Below the pieces are notes generated by a model. That model was not told where the DNA came from. It saw only the letters and a list, made by a program, of their open reading frames with translations, and did not search any database. A stretch of 60,040 nt of DNA from Bacillus sp. BHET2 (GTDB taxonomy: Bacteria; Bacillota; Bacilli; Bacillales; Bacillaceae_B). The stretch is taken from contig NZ_VCQN01000009.1 in NCBI RefSeq assembly GCF_005938125.1, forward strand, positions 1 to 60,040, written 5' to 3'. Positions 55,783 through 60,040 of this stretch are shown here, piece after piece (positions within the stretch are counted from its first letter, which is position 1; each line of letters starts with the position of its first letter). Position numbers and translations under genes: made by a program.

Positions 55783-55828
55783 GAAGGCAGTTGCTTGAAA
55801 ACGAATACATAGAAAAGGGTGGATATTC

Positions 55829-56878
55829 ATGCTAACAGAACAACAAACACGCGAACTTTTATTTGGACTAAAAGATCCTTTTTTAAATAAAACATTAGAA
55901 GAAACAAATGGCGTTGTCGAAATTGCAGTAAAAGAAGAGAAGAATCATGTAAGTGTAAAGATTGCTATTGCGAAGACAGGTACGGGAGAGCAAATGCAAT
56001 TCCAACAAAAAATTGTACAGCTTTTAAAGGATAATGGAGCTGAATCTGTGGGAATCCGTTTCACTGAGCTTCCAGAAGAAGAGCTCGAAAAGCATAGAGG
56101 AGCGGGTGGAGAAGGAACGGACTTACTATCACCGGCAAGTAAGACAACCTTTATCGCGATTGCCAGCGGAAAAGGTGGCGTAGGGAAATCGACGGTTTCC
56201 GTAAACCTGGCTGTATCCTTGGCTCGTCAAGGTAAGAAGGTGGGACTTGTGGATGCCGACATTTATGGTTTTAGCGTTCCAGATATGATGGGAATCGTGA
56301 AGAGACCAGTCGTTCGTGGGGAAAGAATTATTCCAGTAGAACGTTTTGGTGTGAAAGTCATCTCAATGGGATTCTTCGTAGAGGATAATGCGCCTGTTAT
56401 TTGGAGAGGGCCGATGCTAGGGAAAATGCTAAATAACTTTTTCTCTGAAGTCGAATGGGGCGAGCTAGATTATTTACTACTGGACTTGCCACCTGGAACT
56501 GGAGACGTTGCTCTGGATCTTCATACCATGCTTCCACATTGTAAAGAGATCATCGTAACGACTCCACACCCAACAGCAGCATTCGTAGCGGCTCGTGCAG
56601 GTGCCATGGCCCTTCAAACGGACCATGACATCCTTGGTGTAGTAGAGAACATGTCCTATTTTGAAAGTAAACTGACCGGCGAAAAGGAATTTGTATTCGG
56701 TCAAGGTGGCGGCGAGAAGTTGACCGAGGAGCTGCGTACCGATTTACTGGGCAAGCTTCCACTTCAACAGCCGGACTGGAACGAAGAGGACTTTGCTCCC
56801 TCGATCTATGCAGAAGATCACCGCTTAGGTCAGATCTATGGCGAAATCGCTCATAAAGTGATTGATAAACTATCTTAG
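55829..56878 (+). CDS. salA: Mrp/NBP35-type ATPase SalA
   Basis: The family carries iron-sulfur clusters; in B. subtilis SalA also represses scoC and thereby raises exoprotease output. The 349-residue product has an N-terminal MIP18/DUF59 domain (about 1-90) and a P-loop ATPase domain with the deviant Walker A ASGKGGVGKST (about 111-121), DADIYGFSVP (about 139-148) and DLPPGTGDVAL. AAAGGGTGG precedes the ATG. It stands alone between terminators and faces gerD. Confidence 0.93.
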   Translation: MLTEQQTRELLFGLKDPFLNKTLEETNGVVEIAVKEEKNHVSVKIAIAKTGTGEQMQFQQKIVQLLKDNGAESVGIRFTELPEEELEKHRGAGGEGTDLLSPASKTTFIAIASGKGGVGKSTVSVNLAVSLARQGKKVGLVDADIYGFSVPDMMGIVKRPVVRGERIIPVERFGVKVISMGFFVEDNAPVIWRGPMLGKMLNNFFSEVEWGELDYLLLDLPPGTGDVALDLHTMLPHCKEIIVTTPHPTAAFVAARAGAMALQTDHDILGVVENMSYFESKLTGEKEFVFGQGGGEKLTEELRTDLLGKLPLQQPDWNEEDFAPSIYAEDHRLGQIYGEIAHKVIDKLS

Positions 56879-56888
56879 ATCAACGAAC

Positions 56889-56928
56889 AAAAAAGACAAA
56901 TGCAGATCATCCTGCATTTGTCTTTTTT
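56889..56928. terminator. Two-way terminator between salA and gerD
   Basis: AAAAAAGACAAATGCAG pairs perfectly with CTGCATTTGTCTTTTTT around a six-base loop. The A run on one side and the T run on the other allow it to work for both the plus-strand salA and the minus-strand gerD. Confidence 0.92.
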
Positions 56929-57003
56929 TAAAAATGACATGGTGTTGAATGGTAAAGGAAGAACGTGATTGAGGTAATCGGTTCTCCTGACTAGTCCACA
57001 GAC

Positions 57004-57648
57004 CTATTGGCCACCACCGCTACCAGATCCGCCAGAGTCACCTGAAGCCCCTTGTGCACCGTTAGATGATTCGCTGCCTCCACCATCACTTTTGCCGCCG
57101 CCGTCTTTCATTTCCCCGGCAGCCTTCATTAAAACATCCTGAAGCTTAGCTTTGAATAGAGGACTTTCGAATGTTTCTGTAATGACCTTTTGCAAATACT
57201 CTTTGTATTCTTGACTTTTTAATACTTCTGTAAGCTCTTTCTTAAATTCAGGATCTTTTAAAAGGTCCATCATCATTCCCTGATACTCAGGGTCCTTCAT
57301 GAGATCTTTGAGTAATTTTTCGTTTCCATCCTTCATGCTCTTCGCCATGGCTTCTGCGAATTTTGGATCCTCAAATGACTTTTTCCAGAATTCCGTCCCT
57401 TTTTTGGACGTTAATGTTTTGGCAATCGTATCGGTGACAACACTCTGGTCCATAATAAGCTCAGCCTTCATTTTTTCATCAGACATGACGTCTTGGATGG
57501 CTTTCTTACCATCATCGGTTTTTAATATATCGACAACCATTTTCTTGGTTTCTTCATAATCCATTTTGCCACTGCCTGTATCCCCACCACCGCCACAAGC
57601 GGATAGAAGAACAATAATCAGTAGAAAAAGCAAGGAATGTTTTCTCAT
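57004..57648 (-). CDS. gerD: Spore germination lipoprotein GerD
   Basis: GerD is a lipoprotein of the spore inner membrane needed for clustering of the nutrient germination receptors. The 214-residue product has a signal peptide ending in the lipobox LLSAC (Cys near residue 18), a helical middle of about 150 residues rich in Met and Lys with EDPKFAE, KDPEYQG and KDPEFKK repeats, and a low-complexity Gly/Ser/Asp tail from about 183. The ATG at 57648 follows AGGAGC and was chosen over an earlier codon by the signal peptide. It is on the minus strand and diverges from kbaA. Confidence 0.92.
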   Translation of the reverse strand: MRKHSLLFLLIIVLLSACGGGGDTGSGKMDYEETKKMVVDILKTDDGKKAIQDVMSDEKMKAELIMDQSVVTDTIAKTLTSKKGTEFWKKSFEDPKFAEAMAKSMKDGNEKLLKDLMKDPEYQGMMMDLLKDPEFKKELTEVLKSQEYKEYLQKVITETFESPLFKAKLQDVLMKAAGEMKDGGGKSDGGGSESSNGAQGASGDSGGSGSGGGQ

Positions 57649-57682
57649 GGGTAGGCTCCTTCCATACAAATTCCCTTACCTT

Positions 57683-57713
57683 TAATATGAGAAATAACGA
57701 AAAAAATATGCAC
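57683..57713 (-). promoter_or_regulatory. Possible SigG promoter of gerD
   Basis: On the minus strand CATATTA (57683-57689) fits the forespore SigG -10 and GCATA lies 16 bases upstream, fitting the -35. The spacing is a little short. gerD of B. subtilis is known to be SigG-dependent. Confidence 0.35.
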
Positions 57714-57797
57714 ATGGATAACTGGAACCTAGATTTTTTAAACTTGCGTTGGTACAATCAGAAGAGTGTATCTTTTTTTATATGGAGGGAAATAGTA

Positions 57798-58433
57798 GTG
57801 ACCATCCGCAATTGGATTCGTTTATTTATTCATACGTTAGTGATCGGTGGTGCTGTTACTGGCGTGGCAGCCCTTCTCATTCGATGGGATCAGTTCGGGC
57901 CATACGTTCAAGATGGCAACGTGATTGGCATATTATCAAGTTTACTTTGGTTCATTTTCGTGGGATTCACCTTCAGTGTCATCAGTCAGATGGGGTATTT
58001 TGCTTATTTGACAATCCATCAATTTGGAATGGGTATGTTTAAAAGCTTATGGAACCCTGTTCAACTGATACTGATCGTCCTTGTCCTGTTTGATTTGATT
58101 TATTTCAGGTTCAGAGCATTCGCAGTAGAAGGTGAGTCGTATACTCCCTATATTCTGTTGGGAATTGGGATCTTTTTTGTTGGATTACTCGTGGCTTATA
58201 TGAAGAATCGACAATCAGACAATCAGACCAATACTTTTGTTTCTGCCCTATTTTTTATGATAGTTGTTACGACACTTGAGTGGTTGCCGGTTTTACTAGT
58301 GAATTCAGTGGAGTGGCTATACCTTATGCTTCTTGCCTTACTTTCGTGTAACGCTTTTCAGCTGTTGCGACTTCCTAAGTACATAGAGAAGTCTCAAATG
58401 GAAAGACAACGAAAGCAGTCAACCAAGAGCTGA
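57798..58433 (+). CDS. kbaA: KinB-signalling pathway activator KbaA
   Basis: KbaA is a membrane protein needed for activation of the sporulation kinase KinB. The 211-residue product has about six hydrophobic membrane segments, beginning with LFIHTLVIGGAVTGVAALLI, and the family motif FSVISQMGYFAYLTIHQFGMG (positions about 60-80). GTG 57798 was chosen because GGAGGGA lies seven bases before it and the start MTIRNWIRLF matches the family; the longer frame from 57687 would overlap the gerD promoter region. Confidence 0.9.
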   Translation: MTIRNWIRLFIHTLVIGGAVTGVAALLIRWDQFGPYVQDGNVIGILSSLLWFIFVGFTFSVISQMGYFAYLTIHQFGMGMFKSLWNPVQLILIVLVLFDLIYFRFRAFAVEGESYTPYILLGIGIFFVGLLVAYMKNRQSDNQTNTFVSALFFMIVVTTLEWLPVLLVNSVEWLYLMLLALLSCNAFQLLRLPKYIEKSQMERQRKQSTKS

Positions 58434-58435
58434 AC

Positions 58436-58481
58436 AATGAAAGCCCGCTGATGAGAATTCCAACATCAGCGGGCTTTCATT
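58436..58481. terminator. Two-way terminator between kbaA and pdaB
   Basis: AATGAAAGCCCGCTGATG pairs perfectly over 18 bases with CATCAGCGGGCTTTCATT around a ten-base loop. It overlaps the pdaB stop and follows the kbaA stop by two bases, so it serves both converging genes, although neither side has a long T run. Confidence 0.85.
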
Positions 58482-59232
58482 ATTGTATGAGGGAAGACTT
58501 GGCGTCTCCATTAGAAATCATGTCTGAAACCGTAATGAAGTTCCCTTTTCCCTTTAACTCTTTCACAATGGCTGGCAAAGCATCCTTCGTTTGTTTAGCT
58601 GAATCCGAGGCATGAAGAAGGATGATATCCCCTTTTTTGGCCTTTTTTATATTTTGAAGAATCTCTTCTACACCAGGATTAGTCCAATCTTTCGAGTCTA
58701 CGCTCCAGTGAACCACTGTCAATCCAAGAGAATCTGCAACCTTCAATGTTTCTTTATCAAAATGACCGGTTGGTACGCGTAATAATTTCACATCTTTTAC
58801 ATTTAGCTTCTTAAAAACTGTATCGGCTTTCAGGATATCTTGTTTTATCTTATTCGGTTCCATCTCTGTATAGTCTGAATAGGCATAACCGAGGTTTCCG
58901 ACCTCATAGCCCTGCTTCACAATCTGCTCCACTAAATCAGGATGTCTCTCCGCCCAGGCCCCGGATATGAAAAAGGTAGCGGATCCCACATTCATTTTCT
59001 TTAATTCTTCAAGGATCGGTTTCGCCTTTTCATCCCCCCAGCCAATATTAAAGGTTACAGCCACACCCTTTTCTCCTTTATAAATTGCCTTTGGACCATC
59101 CTTTGTACTAAAAACAGAAAGAGTCGAAAGGTTACTGCTATAAACGAATAATGCAGTAAAGAAAGAAATCACAATGATCAAACTGATTTGCTTCAGTTTC
59201 TTCGCATTTACCGTGTGAAACGTATTCACCAT
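58480..59232 (-). CDS. pdaB: Sporulation polysaccharide deacetylase-like protein PdaB
   Basis: PdaB is needed to keep spores stable late in sporulation. The 250-residue product has an N-terminal membrane anchor (ISLIIVISFFTALFVY, about 16-32) and a NodB-type domain (about 55-230). The usual catalytic TFDD reads TFNIGWGD, so the base Asp is Asn, and the metal-binding histidines of the second motif are replaced (GNLGYAYSDY). Later elements LLRVPTGHFD, VVHWSVDSKDW and ILLHAS are kept. ATG 59232 follows GGAGGG; a TTG three bases earlier is too close to it. It converges on kbaA. Confidence 0.9.
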   Translation of the reverse strand: MVNTFHTVNAKKLKQISLIIVISFFTALFVYSSNLSTLSVFSTKDGPKAIYKGEKGVAVTFNIGWGDEKAKPILEELKKMNVGSATFFISGAWAERHPDLVEQIVKQGYEVGNLGYAYSDYTEMEPNKIKQDILKADTVFKKLNVKDVKLLRVPTGHFDKETLKVADSLGLTVVHWSVDSKDWTNPGVEEILQNIKKAKKGDIILLHASDSAKQTKDALPAIVKELKGKGNFITVSDMISNGDAKSSLIQ

Positions 59233-59368
59233 CAATCCCTCCGTTCAACCGTCTATCTCTATTTAAGATATGCATGTCCTTGAAAAAAATATCTATATAA
59301 TAAAAAAATGATTATAAATTTCTTTTAATGGAAAAAACTACAAATACAAACATTAAGGGGTGACATAC

Positions 59369-59599
59369 TTGCTGGGGTTAATGATGAATGACAGAGAGAA
59401 ACAAGAAATAGAGTATTTGCTTAAAAGAGAAATGGATGAAATCCTGTTTGATCTAAAGGATTCTCGAATTGATCATATCGTTAAGAGAGCAATGGATGAA
59501 CGTTATAAAATTTTATTTTCCCTTTTCAAGCGGTTTGCAAGTCAAAAGGAATGTTTTAAATATATGAAGACGGCATCGAATAAGAAAGAAACGTATTAA
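59369..59599 (+). CDS. Small charged helical protein, unknown
   Basis: The 76-residue product is not assigned to a function. It is highly charged and probably all helical: NDREKQEIEYLLKREMDEIL is followed by DSRIDHIVKRAMDERYKIL and ends FKYMKTASNKKETY. TTG 59369 follows AAGGGGTGA by six bases; ATG 59381 or 59384 are alternatives. A terminator follows it. It stands between pdaB and the rRNA operon, a position where Bacillaceae often carry short unknown genes. Confidence 0.7.
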   Translation: MLGLMMNDREKQEIEYLLKREMDEILFDLKDSRIDHIVKRAMDERYKILFSLFKRFASQKECFKYMKTASNKKETY

Positions 59600-59607
59600 T
59601 CCGAATC

Positions 59608-59641
59608 AGCTTCTGCTTTCTATAAGGGCGGAAGCTTTTCT
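59608..59641 (+). terminator. Terminator after the small unknown gene
   Basis: AGCTTCTGC pairs with GCGGAAGCT (one wobble pair) and is followed by TTTTCT. It begins nine bases after the stop. Confidence 0.7.
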
Positions 59642-59682
59642 ATGTTAAAAGCAGTTCAACCAACGTGAAGGAGGGAAGTGTC

Positions 59683-59717
59683 ATGGAGGAAGGTGACCGA
59701 TAATGTGCATGAGTTAA
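59683..59717 (+). other. Two overlapping micro-ORFs before the rrn promoters
   Basis: A strong site AAGGAGGG (59668-59675) lies seven bases before ATG 59683, which encodes MEEGDR and a stop (TAA 59701-59703). That stop overlaps a second ATG (59703) encoding MCMS and a stop. The internal GGAGG could serve the second. No larger gene is present from 59642 to 59757. They may be a gene remnant or a chance. Confidence 0.25.
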
Positions 59718-59757
59718 TGTATTTGAAACATTTATTTAAAAAAGTTTACAAAATGTA

Positions 59758-59786
59758 TTGACCATGCAAATAAAACTTGGTATATT
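59758..59786 (+). promoter_or_regulatory. rRNA promoter P1
   Basis: TTGACC at 59758-59763 and TATATT at 59781-59786 are 17 bases apart, with an A/T-rich UP-like tract (TTTATTTAAAAAAGTTTACAA-type, 59731-59752) directly upstream. The start would be near 59793. Confidence 0.82.
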
Positions 59787-59852
59787 AATAAGCGTCGCTG
59801 AAACGCATTGAATTATTTAGAAGAAACACCAATAAATAATTCGAATAAACAG

Positions 59853-59882
59853 TTGACATCACATAATGAAATGTGATAAATT
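59853..59882 (+). promoter_or_regulatory. rRNA promoter P2 with palindromic spacer
   Basis: TTGACA at 59853-59858 is followed by a -10 candidate TAAATT (59877-59882, 18-base spacing) or GATAAA (59875-59880, 16-base spacing). The spacer contains the perfect inverted repeat ATCACAT (59858-59864) and ATGTGAT (59871-59877). The rest of the leader to 59993 has the rrn segment CCTTGAAAACTGAACAAAAC that is typical in Bacillus. Confidence 0.7.
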
Positions 59883-59993
59883 AATAAAGTCGCTTCAAAC
59901 GGAAGTGGCAAACATTGAACCTTGAAAACTGAACAAAACAAGACAATACGTCAACGTAAATTCTAGATTTATTTTTAAAGAGCTATTCAAACT

Positions 59994-60040
59994 TTTATCG
60001 GAGAGTTTGATCCTGGCTCAGGACGAACGCTGGCGGCGTG
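59994..60040 (+). rRNA. rrs: 16S ribosomal RNA, 5' end only
   Basis: The sequence TTTATCGGAGAGTTTGATCC and CTGGCTCAGGACGAACGCTG and GGCGGCGTG is the universal 16S 5' end, covering the 27F site. Only 47 bases are in the window. It is preceded by two promoters and opens an rRNA operon. Confidence 0.96.

Overview
The window is a chromosomal core segment of a low-GC Gram-positive endospore former of the family Bacillaceae. The evidence is near-identity of many products to my recollection of Bacillus subtilis proteins, the gene order, strong AGGAGG-type ribosome binding sites, frequent TTG/GTG starts, and sporulation or germination genes (sigH, cwlD, gerD, kbaA, pdaB). The repeat content suggests a species outside the B. 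subtilis group (possibly Rossellomorea-like; this is a guess). The segment is bounded by rRNA: a complete 5S gene and its terminator at the left, and the first bases of a 16S gene with two rrn promoters at the right. No tRNA gene, CRISPR array, prophage or insertion sequence was seen.

Layout. 1-812: 5S rRNA, a phased TGACGCA repeat, a G-depleted tract with a possible minus-strand micro-ORF, then the CtsR-controlled promoter. 813-5371: ctsR-mcsA-mcsB-clpC, the heat-shock regulator, arginine kinase and Clp ATPase operon. 5566-16408: radA, disA, yacL, ispD-ispF, gltX, a cysteine T-box, cysE-cysS-mrnC-rlmB-rae1 (DNA repair and c-di-AMP, isoprenoid precursors, tRNA charging, cysteine synthesis, RNA processing). 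16477-18281: sigH, rpmG, secE, nusG. 18457-20867: rplK-rplA and rplJ-rplL with structured leaders. 21021-29070: a class I methyltransferase gene, then rpoB-rpoC. 29231-33966: the L7Ae-like gene, rpsL, rpsG, fusA, tuf. 34661-49616: the long S10-spc-alpha cluster from rpsJ to rplQ, including secY, adk, map, infA and rpoA. 49895-54174: ECF transporter ecfA1-ecfA2-ecfT, truA, rplM-rpsI. 54409-59599: ybaK, cwlD, salA, gerD, kbaA, pdaB and a small unknown gene, then the rrn promoters.

The genes form the growth engine of the cell (transcription, translation, secretion, tRNA charging), with stress and sporulation control around it. Many known or probable RNA switches set the stoichiometry: a Cys T-box, an L10 leader, an L13 leader, an S10-operon leader, and candidate L1-binding motifs before rplK and rplA.

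No large unknown gene system is present; the coding content is conventional. The less ordinary signals are noncoding: a multi-hairpin, terminator-like RNA before ecfA1; a ribosome binding site separated from the nusG start by a small hairpin; twin RNA motifs before rplK and rplA; two tandem palindromic repeats between the T-box terminator and cysE; other palindromic repeats in gaps where I recall B. subtilis having genes (ybaC, ybaJ); a 20-21 bp phased repeat; and micro-ORFs with strong ribosome binding sites. All comparisons with B. subtilis are from memory, not from a search.
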